Shown: positions 51,003 to 60,981 of the stretch, in pieces
Numbering within the stretch: position 1 is the first letter of the stretch
Layout: each line of letters begins with the position of its first letter
NCBI RefSeq assembly: GCF_014337195.1
Contig: NZ_CP060634.1
Coordinates: 496,001 to 560,000 of the forward strand
From: Qiania dongpingensis
Lineage (GTDB): Bacteria > Bacillota > Clostridia > Lachnospirales > Lachnospiraceae
DNA: 64,000 nucleotides
Reading direction: 5' to 3'
Notes under the pieces: generated by a model
Told to the model about the DNA's origin: nothing
Seen by the model: only the letters and a program-made list of their open reading frames with translations
Database searches by the model: none
Translations under genes and position numbers: made by a program

Positions 51003-54000
51003 ATGCTATGCGATATGACATTATTAAAAGAGCTTCATAAAAAAACTTTTTATCTGGCATCCCCTGATAAAACAATTCTAGGAGTCATTCCAGACCCTCA
51101 AGATAAAAAGGGGACATTTAAACTGACTCCTTACAGCGAAATCTCTTTTTCTGTCCGTAAAACCGAAGAAAACAATCTTATCTATGACCAAATCACTAAA
51201 ATGCAAAAGGTTTTCATAGAAGATATTGGCTGGTTCATACTGGATGAGCCTACCGTTTCCCTGGACGGCGCCTCGCAGACAAAATCATGCCAGATGTACT
51301 CTGCCGAACATGAGCTGACTCACCGGATGCTCCGGAGCTTTTATCTTAACACCAATGATGCAGGTTCCATCGGCAATATGGAAAACGGATTTGTAGAATT
51401 TTATAATGCTGAGGCTCCTGATAAAAGCGCCCTTCATCTGGTACTGGAAAAATATCCGGGGTGGTCAATCGGTTACGTCCATCCCCTGCTGGCAAACAAA
51501 AAAGCCATTGGTTCCTTTTCTGTAGATTCACAAGACGTGTACAGCTTCCTCACAGATAATCTCTCTAAGGCCGCAGAATGTCTGTTTCTATTCGATATCA
51601 TGGATTTTACCATCAGTGCTTATCCTTTGTCTCAGTTTGGAGAAACTTTCGATGTGTACCTTTCCCATGACTCACTGATAAAATCTCTGCGCTGTTCTCC
51701 TGTGGACGAGGATGATCTGATTACCGCTCTGGCGGTCAGCGGCGCAGACGGCCTAAGTATCCGTGAAGTTAACTGCGGCTTTGATTATCTGTATGATCTG
51801 ACCTATTTTTATGACAAAATGCCGTCCGACCTGGTATCCTCCTGGAAATCCTATCAGACTAAGTTCAATGGCCGTATCAAAGACTATCGGGAAGCCATCG
51901 TAAGCTATACCAAATCCAAAGAATCCGGCGGGCTTCTTCAGAATCTCCTTCCTGCCCAAGCCAGCAGCGAGGATTGGACCGAATATGGCATAACCGCATT
52001 GACCTCGCTGCTCGGCAATACAAACCAAACCATTGAAAACTATATTAATATGGGATTCCATGACATTAACAGTGAGTATTATCAGGACTATCTTATATAC
52101 GTGGAAAAAAAGAATGCTCTGCAAGCGGAGATTTCCAGAAAGGAAGCAGAATATCAGCGGCTGGAAAAAATGGTGGAAGAAAACCTGGCGAATCTGGAAA
52201 CCATTGCCGCCGATGTCAACTGGGAGAATAATTTTACCCCAGAACAGATTTCCCTTCTGTCCTCGTATATACGTGAAGGGGATTTCGAGGATGATACGTT
52301 TCTGACAACTGATATCTTCACTTATGAGCAGACCATTCAGAAAAAATGGGAGTTAAAAAAATATGCAGAGGAACGTCTTTCTGAGATGTCACAGCCGCAA
52401 TATACGATAGATACCGATTTGGTGAATCTGGCAGAGCTGCCGGCTTATGCCTCCATCTTGAATAAAATCAGCTTAGGGCATCTCATCACCATTATGTTCA
52501 ACGAATTTATAAATATCCCTGTCCGGCTTCTCTCTTTTTCACTGGACTTTGACGATATTTCAACCGTCTCTGTGGAATACAGCAATATGAAACGCAGCCG
52601 GAATGGTATTTCTGATCTTGCCTATCTGCTGGATAATTCCTCCGGTTCTTCACGCAGGAGCGGTGCTTCCCATTCCGGCAAAGGAGGAAGCGGTTCGAAG
52701 GATTCTGATGAATATGTCACCCATGAAGAATTGAAAACTCAGCTGTTCAATTTGTCCATTGGCAGCTCCAGCGGAGCATCCTTTTCATCTCAGGAACTGG
52801 GTTACCTGAATGCCTTGGTCAACGGCCAATTTGATACTCTGGAAGGAAGCTATCTTGTGACCAAAATCATAGAAGCAGATGAAGGGACCATTGGCAGACT
52901 GACTTCTTCCATAATCAGTTCCGGATATGCAGACATAGACCGAATTGTATCCGAAAACGCAGATATCAAGGTTCTGGAAAGTCAGGCAGCCAACATCGAC
53001 ACCCTCTTGTCGGGCAGTGTGGGGAGCGGTCTGATTCAGACCATCCATCTGACTGCTGACAACGTATCCATTGACGATGCTTTCATAAAAGATTTAATTT
53101 CATCCAAAATTTCCGTCGGCGATCTGGTCGCTCATACTTCTTCTTCCAATGAGATTGTTCTGATATCCGACGAAAACAACAACCCATTGATTGCCTTTAA
53201 AAACGGCACTCAGCAATTCTACGACGATAATGGAAAAGTCCGGGTACAGATTGGCCGGGACAAAGCGGGAAGTTTTTCTTTCGTCTTATATGATGAATCC
53301 GGAACTGGTATTCTAATTGACTCCACCGGTATTAAAGAGTCTGCTATCCAGGATGGCTTAATAAAAAACGAAATGCTTGGCGGCCGGATTACCAAGGACA
53401 AGCTTAATTTCAATACTGTGGATACAGATGAAAACGGTAAAGTCGATATTTCAAACATTATTGCGGATGGTAAGGGACTAGACGTAAAGTTCACCACCAT
53501 GGAAGACAAAATAACAGACCTGATATCGGATATCGGCATCGGCGGAAGAAACCTGCTAAAAGAAACTTCAGATATTTATGGCAATATAGCCGTAGATAAA
53601 AACCGCGGTTCTCTCTATCCTCCATTAGCGATTTCTGACATGGACCTGGCACCTAAGGAAGAAATTACATTTTCTTTTTATGCTAAATCAGTAAGCGGCA
53701 AAAAACTAAGAGCAGAGATTGAATTTAGTAACGGTCCGGACAATAAATCTTCTGCCTTCAGTAAAAGCTTTCTGCAGAATCAAGAAGGTCGCTTATACGT
53801 AACTTCTCCGATAAAAGAAGGGACTTCTCAAATCCGCTTATATATTAATGCGGATTTAACAGCCGATACTATAACCAGTACCTCCTCAGAATCCATTAAA
53901 GGCCTGAAACTGGAGCGGGGTAATCATCCTACAGACTGGACTCCGGCTCCAGAAGATACAGACTCCCGGTTTTCAGAGATTACCAGTACCATTGACAATG

Positions 54001-54881
54001 TTTCCCTGACTGTGGATCAGAATACAAAATCCATCGAACAAAAAGTCTCAAAATCACAAATTATCACCGTAAAACAAGATGTTAAAAATGAAGAAGGAGA
54101 TCAGAGTACCGAGGACGTCAATAAGACCATCATAGACGCTGTTAATCATACCATACAAAGGGTAGAAGAAACCCGTTCTCAGATTTCCAAAACGACGGTC
54201 TCAATGGACGGCGTGCAGACCAGCATCCAGGAGCTGAACAATCAGACTGCGGCTACTGCCGAATATCTTGAGACTTTAATAAAAGATTCTACTGTGATTA
54301 AAAATACGGAAGATGAACCCATGACAGTTCAAGAATTCTTTAATGACTATAAGCAGACTGCAAGGGAAGAAACCTCAAGAATGACTGCCTTTTTCGAGAA
54401 TGTTCTCAGTAATGGGACGGCGTTGTCAGGCACCTTTGAAAGCTTTGTAACCCGAACTGCCGAACAATTGACGGCTAGTTTTGTGAAATCAGAAGACTTG
54501 GACACCATACGTTCTGACATCTCGCATACCGCAGAAATGACGTCTTTCATGTACACCCGCCATTTCTCTCCTGATACAACGGGAATCCGATTCTCTGAAA
54601 ACGGGCTGACGGTCTATAGAAGCGACAGTTCCGATTCCATCATCAGCAGAACCGTACTGGATGAAAACGGGCTGACCGGATATGCAAGAATTTCCGACGC
54701 GGAAACAAAAATCTTTTATCTGACCGATACCGGCTCCAGTCAAAAAGAAGCCACCGTCGATACAGGCATTATAAATTTCAAGGCCTCTATGAATGATTCT
54801 TCCCCTTCCTTCAAAACAGAAGTACAGAATATGACCCGAGGCGGAAATATCAAAAAGGTCTTAGTCTTTATCAAACCATAA
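51003..54881 (+). CDS. Tail-associated (Tal-like) baseplate protein
   Basis: A 1,292-aa protein. The first 380 residues match the hub domain of Tal/prophage endopeptidase tail proteins (FYLASPDKTILGVIPDPQDKKGTFKLTPYSEISFSVRK). A coiled coil (about 370-420), a Ser/Gly-rich linker near 550, and a fibre-like part follow. Near 850 there is a carbohydrate-binding-like domain (GGRNLLKET...ISFSFYAKSVSG) ending WTPAPEDTD, then a trimeric coiled-coil region. No endopeptidase active site was recognised. It probably forms the tail tip and first contact with the target cell. It starts two bases after the Dit gene. Confidence 0.75.
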   Translation: MLCDMTLLKELHKKTFYLASPDKTILGVIPDPQDKKGTFKLTPYSEISFSVRKTEENNLIYDQITKMQKVFIEDIGWFILDEPTVSLDGASQTKSCQMYSAEHELTHRMLRSFYLNTNDAGSIGNMENGFVEFYNAEAPDKSALHLVLEKYPGWSIGYVHPLLANKKAIGSFSVDSQDVYSFLTDNLSKAAECLFLFDIMDFTISAYPLSQFGETFDVYLSHDSLIKSLRCSPVDEDDLITALAVSGADGLSIREVNCGFDYLYDLTYFYDKMPSDLVSSWKSYQTKFNGRIKDYREAIVSYTKSKESGGLLQNLLPAQASSEDWTEYGITALTSLLGNTNQTIENYINMGFHDINSEYYQDYLIYVEKKNALQAEISRKEAEYQRLEKMVEENLANLETIAADVNWENNFTPEQISLLSSYIREGDFEDDTFLTTDIFTYEQTIQKKWELKKYAEERLSEMSQPQYTIDTDLVNLAELPAYASILNKISLGHLITIMFNEFINIPVRLLSFSLDFDDISTVSVEYSNMKRSRNGISDLAYLLDNSSGSSRRSGASHSGKGGSGSKDSDEYVTHEELKTQLFNLSIGSSSGASFSSQELGYLNALVNGQFDTLEGSYLVTKIIEADEGTIGRLTSSIISSGYADIDRIVSENADIKVLESQAANIDTLLSGSVGSGLIQTIHLTADNVSIDDAFIKDLISSKISVGDLVAHTSSSNEIVLISDENNNPLIAFKNGTQQFYDDNGKVRVQIGRDKAGSFSFVLYDESGTGILIDSTGIKESAIQDGLIKNEMLGGRITKDKLNFNTVDTDENGKVDISNIIADGKGLDVKFTTMEDKITDLISDIGIGGRNLLKETSDIYGNIAVDKNRGSLYPPLAISDMDLAPKEEITFSFYAKSVSGKKLRAEIEFSNGPDNKSSAFSKSFLQNQEGRLYVTSPIKEGTSQIRLYINADLTADTITSTSSESIKGLKLERGNHPTDWTPAPEDTDSRFSEITSTIDNVSLTVDQNTKSIEQKVSKSQIITVKQDVKNEEGDQSTEDVNKTIIDAVNHTIQRVEETRSQISKTTVSMDGVQTSIQELNNQTAATAEYLETLIKDSTVIKNTEDEPMTVQEFFNDYKQTAREETSRMTAFFENVLSNGTALSGTFESFVTRTAEQLTASFVKSEDLDTIRSDISHTAEMTSFMYTRHFSPDTTGIRFSENGLTVYRSDSSDSIISRTVLDENGLTGYARISDAETKIFYLTDTGSSQKEATVDTGIINFKASMNDSSPSFKTEVQNMTRGGNIKKVLVFIKP

Positions 54882-54894
54882 AGGAGGTGCTTTC

Positions 54895-57800
54895 ATGGCC
54901 CAAGAATCTTTTTATGCGACATCCAGTTATGCCGCAGGCATGCTGCTTCAGCTGATCCTTTCCTCATCCGGCAATGGAGCCGCCGCCAACTCGTCCACCG
55001 TAAACTATACTTTAAATTGGTGCAAGCCTACCATAAACGGCAGCTATGCTTATTCCCACGGAAATCATCTGTATCTTACACTGAATGGAAACAGCATTAT
55101 TTCCACTGCTGATTATGGACGTATTGATATCAGCGGTCTTCCAGCCGGAGGAGTCGTTCAGCTCGCTTCAGGAAATATTACAGTCGCTCACAATGCAGAC
55201 GGTACCAAAACAATACCTGTATATGCCAGATTTTACCAGAGCCAACGCTCTGACTGCGACTATATCATCAGCACCACATTCACTCTGGACAAAATAAACC
55301 GCTATGCAGCGGTATCTCTTACCGTAGGAGGAATAACAAAAAACAGTATTTCAGTCACCGCAAATACATCGCTGCCATGCAAAGTCTTCAATTTCCAGTA
55401 TAGCCCAGATAACGGAACTCACTGGTATGCCGAAAATGACTCCGGCGCGATAAGTGGCGCCGCAAAAATATACAATATACAGTCCACGAAAAGCTATACT
55501 CATACCTACTCCAACCTGCATTATGCTTCCGCATATAAATTCCGATGCCTAGTGACCACTGACGCCAATCAGTATACCGGAAGCGGCAGCGTCACTCCCG
55601 TCGGCGCTTCCACAGCAGTTCCCGCACTGGCAGCTCTGGCTTCTTCGTCCGTTGTACCGAACAATAACATGACATTTGGAATATCTATACCAGACTCAGG
55701 GACAACATACAGTATGAGTGTCCGTACTGACAACATGGACGCCCCCGCGGCCTACCAAATTCTGGAGGACGGCTCCAACCGGCATTCTGAAACTTCAAGA
55801 ACGGCAAGTGCGTCATTATGGGCTACCTGCTTCTATCCATACTATCCCAGCTCCACCAGCGGAAAAATCAGCGTACGAGTTGTCACCTATTCAAAGGATG
55901 AAAACAAATATATGGGTGAAAACCGTTACTCTCTTAATGTAGACTTTTCATCCGTCAATCTCAATCCGGTGATTGGTAGTGGTTTTGCGACATTCACCAG
56001 AAGCCTGCCGGACGGGATTCTGAGTAACTTTGTAGATGGATATACAATCACCAGCCAGGATGCCAAAGTCCGCGCCTCATGGAATGCGTCCCATATCACC
56101 CTTAAAGGCGGCGCCTCCATAAGAGGCTATAGAATCAGCTGGAATCAGACTACAGAAAACCTTTTGTCTGCTTCTGCTACATCCTATACATCCTACAGCA
56201 CTATTGTTGGACAAAATCCTTTTAAAATTGAGGTAATCGACTCAAGGGGCCATTCCGCGAACACTACTTTAGCGACTTTAACATCTGTTAAATATGAGTC
56301 CCCTGTAATCTCGCTGGTGATCAACCGAAACGGTTATTCCAAAAATATCATCATAGACGGGAAATGCAATGTCTCTCCCTTATATATTAACAGTACTTTT
56401 TACAATACTTATACACTGTCCATTCAATACAAGCGTCTTTCAGACACTTCCTATACAAGTATCACCGTTTCACCTTCTTCCATGGACACAGATGGTTATT
56501 TTACAGTCAGTCAGATGGTTTCCGATATCTTTTCCCTGACTGATTCCTATGAGATTCTTGTCACATTGTCAGATAAAGTAGGAACTACGATCACCAGGAC
56601 CTATTCCATCCCCGCCGCAACTCCGCTTCTTTCCATGTGCGAGGATGGAGCAGTCGGTGTAAATTGTTATCCTGCCGAGGAAAATATGTTTGCAGTAAAC
56701 GGAAACAGCCATTTCAGCGGAAATGTCTTTGTGGAAAATCAAATCACGGCCAAAAGCAGTCTCGGTATCGAGGGGACTTTATCCGTCGGACAGGGCAGTA
56801 CCTTCAACGGCGTCGGCACGTTTAAAAGTAATATTTCCGTGGCCGGTACAAGTTCCTTTACTGGTTCCTCCACATTTTCCGGCAGTCTTTCTGCAAGGAG
56901 CGGCATCAAAATAAAGTCTGCCTCGTCAAGCAGCGAGATTACATCTCTCTATTCATCCAGCAGTTCCTTGATGATCGGAAATAATTCATGGAACAACATA
57001 TACTATGATGTCGCAGCCGCCAATTATCATATTTTTCGGTCCGGCGGGGCATCAAGGATTGAAATACGTCCTGACTGTATTTTTTCCAATCAGGGAATTA
57101 TCTCCCATCTGGGAAGCCAAGTGGCTCAATTTCGCGCTGTCTATGGTAATTATGGTTTTATTATCCGGAACGACGGAGGAAACACACATTTTCTAGTGAC
57201 CAACTCTGGCGACGCTTATGGCGGCTTTAACGGATTAAGGCCACTCAGCATCAACAACTCCACTGGAAAATGCGCAATAAACGCCAGTACCGTGGAAATT
57301 TCTTCCGGCCGGGGCCTTCATATGACCGCCGCGCCAAGTGACGCCAATTTCCCTCATATATATGGTACCAGCAATATGCTGGCGCTTGGTCCATGGAATT
57401 CCAACGTCTATGATATTGTAATTGGTATAAGCGGATCTGACGGGAACGATTCTTACGGGCTGCGTCCTTCGATAAAGAATGGCGTCGCCGGACATGTACA
57501 TTTAGGTACGCCCACCTATAGATGGCGCAATATTTACAGCGCTACATCGGTAAATGTATCTTCTGACCGACGCGAAAAAAAGGATATTGTCTACACTCCC
57601 TATGAAAAATCCATCGCCTTTATCCGTTCCCTAGCCCCGGCTTCCTATAAATATATAGACGGCGATTCTGGCAGGACACATAAAGGATTAATCGCACAGG
57701 ACGTGGAAAACAGTCTTTCCGAGCTCGGCCTTACATCCATGGATTTTGCCGGTCTCATTAAATCTCCGGTATATGAAACCATAAAGGATGAAAACGGAGT

Positions 57801-57945
57801 AGAACAGCCCACAGACATTGTAAAAGACTATACATACGCTTTACGTTACGAAGAGTTTGAGTCAGATATCATCAACGTATTAAAATATCTTTTGGATGAA
57901 AACACAGCAATCAAAAAAGCAATTGAAACTAGAAAAGAGAGGTAA
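54895..57945 (+). CDS. Tail fibre with self-cleaving S74 chaperone
   Basis: A 1,016-aa fibre. The first 130 residues are DUF859-like (NWCKPTINGSYAYSHGNHLYLTLNG), followed by Fn3-like and beta-rich repeats. Residues 890-1016 form a Peptidase_S74 intramolecular chaperone: SDRREKKDI gives the Ser890/Lys895 dyad, then LAPASYKYIDG and GLIAQDVE. The chaperone should trimerise the fibre and cut itself off before Ser890. It is the likely receptor-binding protein. AAAGGAGG lies before the ATG. Confidence 0.82.
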   Translation: MAQESFYATSSYAAGMLLQLILSSSGNGAAANSSTVNYTLNWCKPTINGSYAYSHGNHLYLTLNGNSIISTADYGRIDISGLPAGGVVQLASGNITVAHNADGTKTIPVYARFYQSQRSDCDYIISTTFTLDKINRYAAVSLTVGGITKNSISVTANTSLPCKVFNFQYSPDNGTHWYAENDSGAISGAAKIYNIQSTKSYTHTYSNLHYASAYKFRCLVTTDANQYTGSGSVTPVGASTAVPALAALASSSVVPNNNMTFGISIPDSGTTYSMSVRTDNMDAPAAYQILEDGSNRHSETSRTASASLWATCFYPYYPSSTSGKISVRVVTYSKDENKYMGENRYSLNVDFSSVNLNPVIGSGFATFTRSLPDGILSNFVDGYTITSQDAKVRASWNASHITLKGGASIRGYRISWNQTTENLLSASATSYTSYSTIVGQNPFKIEVIDSRGHSANTTLATLTSVKYESPVISLVINRNGYSKNIIIDGKCNVSPLYINSTFYNTYTLSIQYKRLSDTSYTSITVSPSSMDTDGYFTVSQMVSDIFSLTDSYEILVTLSDKVGTTITRTYSIPAATPLLSMCEDGAVGVNCYPAEENMFAVNGNSHFSGNVFVENQITAKSSLGIEGTLSVGQGSTFNGVGTFKSNISVAGTSSFTGSSTFSGSLSARSGIKIKSASSSSEITSLYSSSSSLMIGNNSWNNIYYDVAAANYHIFRSGGASRIEIRPDCIFSNQGIISHLGSQVAQFRAVYGNYGFIIRNDGGNTHFLVTNSGDAYGGFNGLRPLSINNSTGKCAINASTVEISSGRGLHMTAAPSDANFPHIYGTSNMLALGPWNSNVYDIVIGISGSDGNDSYGLRPSIKNGVAGHVHLGTPTYRWRNIYSATSVNVSSDRREKKDIVYTPYEKSIAFIRSLAPASYKYIDGDSGRTHKGLIAQDVENSLSELGLTSMDFAGLIKSPVYETIKDENGVEQPTDIVKDYTYALRYEEFESDIINVLKYLLDENTAIKKAIETRKER

Positions 57946-57948
57946 CCT

Positions 57949-58179
57949 ATGCAAAAACCCATATCCATGGTAATTTCAGAACTGCGTGAGAAAGTATTCG
58001 ATAGTATCAATACATCCGGATTAAATCCGACGATTATCCGTTTTGTCATGAAAGACATCTACATTGATATCGACTCTCAGGCCAAAGCATTTGAACGGCA
58101 GGAAGAAGAGCAGTATGCCAAAGAATCATCCACTGAGAACAAAGAAAGTACCGATACCTGCAATGAAATACGCCCATAA
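57949..58179 (+). CDS. Small fibre-associated protein
   Basis: A 76-aa acidic protein (MQKPISMVISELREKVFDSINTSGLNPTIIRFVMKDIYIDIDSQAKAFERQEEEQYAKE). It starts three bases after the fibre stop. Small proteins with a similar SELREK...L.P.ii..il.d...ei pattern occur right after fibre genes in Firmicutes phages, and may help assembly of the fibre, but the role is unknown. The C-terminus is low-complexity. Confidence 0.6.
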   Translation: MQKPISMVISELREKVFDSINTSGLNPTIIRFVMKDIYIDIDSQAKAFERQEEEQYAKESSTENKESTDTCNEIRP

Positions 58180-58233
58180 CTAAAAATAATCTATAACCAT
58201 TTATGTCATTATTTAAATTTAGGAGGTAATCTT

Positions 58234-59301
58234 ATGTCAAATACAAATTCAACGGTATCCCAATCATCCATCTTAACAGTTGGAAAGAACGCGTCACTTT
58301 ACGATTTTAATACAATAAATGCCGCTGTCACCCACGCCAGACAGTATTGCAGCAAGACTAACCGTGTCGTCATTAAAATCGCATCCGGCACCTACAACGA
58401 ACAGGTGGATCTATGCAACAATCCAGGTATTGATTTAATCGGGGAAGGCATGGATACGACAATACTCTCATATCCCAGCACTTATCCCAACGCGCCAATC
58501 TACACCACCGGACAGGGATATTTCAGCGGGCTTACTTTTTCAGCCGCTTCAGGAAGCAATTCCTATGGCCTACACTATGAAAACGGTAGTACCAGGATTT
58601 CAGGGACGACTGTTTTCCGGAATTGTAAGTTTTCCTCTCCCCACAATGCCATTGGATGCGGGCTAGGCGCCAATTCTACTCTGTCCCTTTCTAGTTGTGT
58701 CCTTCAGGGAACTGGCGGAGGCGCTCCTTTATATCTGCATAATGCGGCATATGCCAACTCACCGAATCAGGTTTTTGAAATGTTTGATTGCGTTTTATAC
58801 GGAAAGAACTCCTCTTCCAATGAATCGGTCTTGATCGACGACGCTGCTAAATTTTATGGAGTTGCCAACAGCACTGCACAGTTACGTTTTTCCAACAACC
58901 GGATGATCAGCAGTACAAAAGTTATTTTCCGGGAATCAGATACTACCCGCTATCCATATATTCCTGTTTCGAATAAGAACATTACCTTGAATCCTTCCAA
59001 TACTGGAAATACCACCCGGGCATTAAATTATAACGAAGGCTGGAAAAACGGACAGGCCTATGTGATCAAGTCTGAACAACCCGTATACAATGCCAGTTAT
59101 TACTTATATTCTGTCCCCATGGAAAATGCAGACAAATATAATATTACCTTAACAGCAGTAAATATTCCCGGTTTAGCCAGCATACTTTCTGACTGCAGTA
59201 TCCATTCCACAAGCGCTAATGGATTTGTTATCAAAGACACAAATCCCAATGGGACCAACTTTGGCATGGAGATAGCATATACAGCATCACTCAAAGGGTA
59301 A
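58234..59301 (+). CDS. Beta-helix tailspike-like protein
   Basis: A 355-aa protein with a pectate-lyase/pectin-esterase type right-handed beta-helix (DFNTINAAVTHARQYCSKTNRVVIKIASGTYNEQVDLCNNPGIDLIGEGMDTTIL, then repeated short strands). An N-terminal Ser/Thr-rich segment may be the attachment site and a C-terminal beta-domain follows. Such spikes bind or cut surface polysaccharide. No catalytic triad was positively identified. It lies between the fibre and the lysis genes, with AGGAGG before the ATG. The likely role is a second receptor-binding or depolymerase unit. Confidence 0.68.
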   Translation: MSNTNSTVSQSSILTVGKNASLYDFNTINAAVTHARQYCSKTNRVVIKIASGTYNEQVDLCNNPGIDLIGEGMDTTILSYPSTYPNAPIYTTGQGYFSGLTFSAASGSNSYGLHYENGSTRISGTTVFRNCKFSSPHNAIGCGLGANSTLSLSSCVLQGTGGGAPLYLHNAAYANSPNQVFEMFDCVLYGKNSSSNESVLIDDAAKFYGVANSTAQLRFSNNRMISSTKVIFRESDTTRYPYIPVSNKNITLNPSNTGNTTRALNYNEGWKNGQAYVIKSEQPVYNASYYLYSVPMENADKYNITLTAVNIPGLASILSDCSIHSTSANGFVIKDTNPNGTNFGMEIAYTASLKG

Positions 59302-59336
59302 TATTTCCGCCAATTTTTATAACTTAGGAGGAATCT

Positions 59337-60377
59337 ATGGCAAATGCACTCCAAACTCACTGTACCAAAAATGACTGCTATAAAGAAGGAACGCCCCTCT
59401 CGGGCGTTTCTTTTTTGATCGTCCACTCTCCTGCCGTCTATCCCGTCATCATCCGGGCGCAGTCCGGCGCGGGAGGCGGCTGGTTCAAGCGCTGGAACAA
59501 GCCGGGAGTGGAAAAGCTGGTCCACGGCTTCATCGACGACACCGGGGTTTATGAGCTCGCTCCCCTTTCCATGTCCTGCTGGCACATAGGAAACGGATGG
59601 GGAAACGCCCATTGCATCGGCTACGAATTATGTGAACTGGAAACAGCGGCGGAATTCCGGAAGGTCTGGACAAATGCCGTCTCTCACTATGCCGGACTAT
59701 GCAAGCGCTTTAACCTGGATGCCGGCCAGATTCTAGGCCATTATGAGGCATATAAAAAAGGAATCGCTTCGAATCACAGCGATCCGGAGCCATATTTCCG
59801 CCGCTTCGGCAAAAGCATGTCCGATTTTCGGGCAGAAGTACAGGAGAGGATATCCGGAGGGGCCACCTCCTCTGATTCTACTCTGGATACGCTGTTTCCC
59901 ACAATTACAGAAGTCTATGAACCATGGGCTTATGAGAAAATATGTAACCTGACAAAATCAGACCCGTATCTAAATGTCCGTACCGGCCCCGGCACATCCT
60001 ATCAAGTCATCCGCCGGCTGGGAAATGGAAATGAAGTGGATGTGGCCGCACTTTATGCCAACGGTTGGGCGAAAATAAACATTGTAGGACAAGAAGGATT
60101 CGTGTATGCTGGATATCTGAAGATCTCCGGCAGGCAGACAGACCATTCCGCCGTTCAGTCTGACACCGTGTGGGTCGGAAAAGTCACCGGAACCGGCGGC
60201 GCAGGTTTAAACGTCCGTACCGGTCCCGGCACATCCTTTGATAAACTGGGTGCCTGGCCTAAGCTGGGCGACGGAAATCTGGTGGATATTTTAGGAGAAT
60301 CCGGCGGCTGGTATCAGGCAAAAATCGCCGGCAAATATACGGGCTGGGTATCAAAAGATTATATTCGGAGGGCGTAA
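59337..60377 (+). CDS. N-acetylmuramoyl-L-alanine amidase with two SH3 domains
   Basis: A 346-aa endolysin. The amidase-2 domain (residues 1-170) has LIVHSPAVYP, HGFIDDTGVY and GHYEAYKKGIASNHSDP; two SH3 repeats (LNVRTGPGTSYQVI..., LNVRTGPGTSFDKL...) bind the wall. It is a close paralogue of the protein at 11.1 kb. It should lyse the producing cell after the holin acts and so release the tails. TTAGGAGG precedes the ATG. It is encoded by the tail operon. Confidence 0.93.
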   Translation: MANALQTHCTKNDCYKEGTPLSGVSFLIVHSPAVYPVIIRAQSGAGGGWFKRWNKPGVEKLVHGFIDDTGVYELAPLSMSCWHIGNGWGNAHCIGYELCELETAAEFRKVWTNAVSHYAGLCKRFNLDAGQILGHYEAYKKGIASNHSDPEPYFRRFGKSMSDFRAEVQERISGGATSSDSTLDTLFPTITEVYEPWAYEKICNLTKSDPYLNVRTGPGTSYQVIRRLGNGNEVDVAALYANGWAKINIVGQEGFVYAGYLKISGRQTDHSAVQSDTVWVGKVTGTGGAGLNVRTGPGTSFDKLGAWPKLGDGNLVDILGESGGWYQAKIAGKYTGWVSKDYIRRA

Positions 60378-60410
60378 GCCCTCCTTTATGAAAGGAATGG
60401 TGCTCTTTGA

Positions 60411-60938
60411 ATGTCGTATATCACGGCTTTAATCGATAATGGAATCACGCACACTGTCATTCTGATCTTCGCTCTCCTGTTTGCCGTCCAGGAAATTCTG
60501 AAACTGGCGGACTGGACAGCCGGACGCTTCGGAATAGAAACAAAGTGGTCCCTGAAAGAAAAATCTCAGGCTCAGATGCTGACCGAGCATGATAAGATGC
60601 TGACAGGTATATCTTCGGGCCTTCAAAAGACCAACGAGGAAATCAATTGCCTCACATCCAGAATGAAGGAATTAAGAGAGCTGATTGAAAAAAACGATCA
60701 TGAAAACCGGCTGTTCCATCTGGAGATTCAAAGGAAAAACGATGCCAATAAACGGGCGGAGCTGAAAGACCGGATTGGTCAGTCATACCGGTATTATCAC
60801 ACTCTCAAGGAATGGAACCGGATGGAAAAAGAAGCGTTTTACGATCTGGTGAAAGATTATGAGCTGCACGGAGGAGAAAACAGCTTCGTACACGAAAAGT
60901 GTGTACCGGAATCCTACACCTGGGAACTGACCGACTAA
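60411..60938 (+). CDS. Membrane-anchored coiled-coil phage protein
   Basis: A 175-aa protein. Residues 8-28 are a membrane helix (ITHTVILIFALLFAVQEILKLA); a long coiled coil follows (60-130), then YRYYHTLKEWNRMEKEAFYDLVKDYELHGGENSFVHEKCVPE, a C-terminal pattern known from proteins in lysis regions of Firmicutes phages. It may be an accessory holin or spanin-like factor; its role is not established. It is the last gene of the tail operon and ends in a hairpin next to ssrA. Confidence 0.7.
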   Translation: MSYITALIDNGITHTVILIFALLFAVQEILKLADWTAGRFGIETKWSLKEKSQAQMLTEHDKMLTGISSGLQKTNEEINCLTSRMKELRELIEKNDHENRLFHLEIQRKNDANKRAELKDRIGQSYRYYHTLKEWNRMEKEAFYDLVKDYELHGGENSFVHEKCVPESYTWELTD

Positions 60939-60954
60939 ACTTCCCAAAATAAAA

Positions 60955-60980
60955 GAGCGCCGTAACACGGCGCTCCTCTT
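60955..60980. terminator. Terminator between tail operon and ssrA
   Basis: GAGCGCCGT and its complement with a three-base loop. CTCTT follows on the plus strand and TTTTATTTT on the minus strand, so it serves both converging units. Confidence 0.85.
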
Positions 60981-60981
60981 A

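Noticed and set aside
33666..60938. Complete prophage
   Set aside because: No terminase, portal, capsid, head maturation, replication or active integrase genes were seen in the 27 kb.
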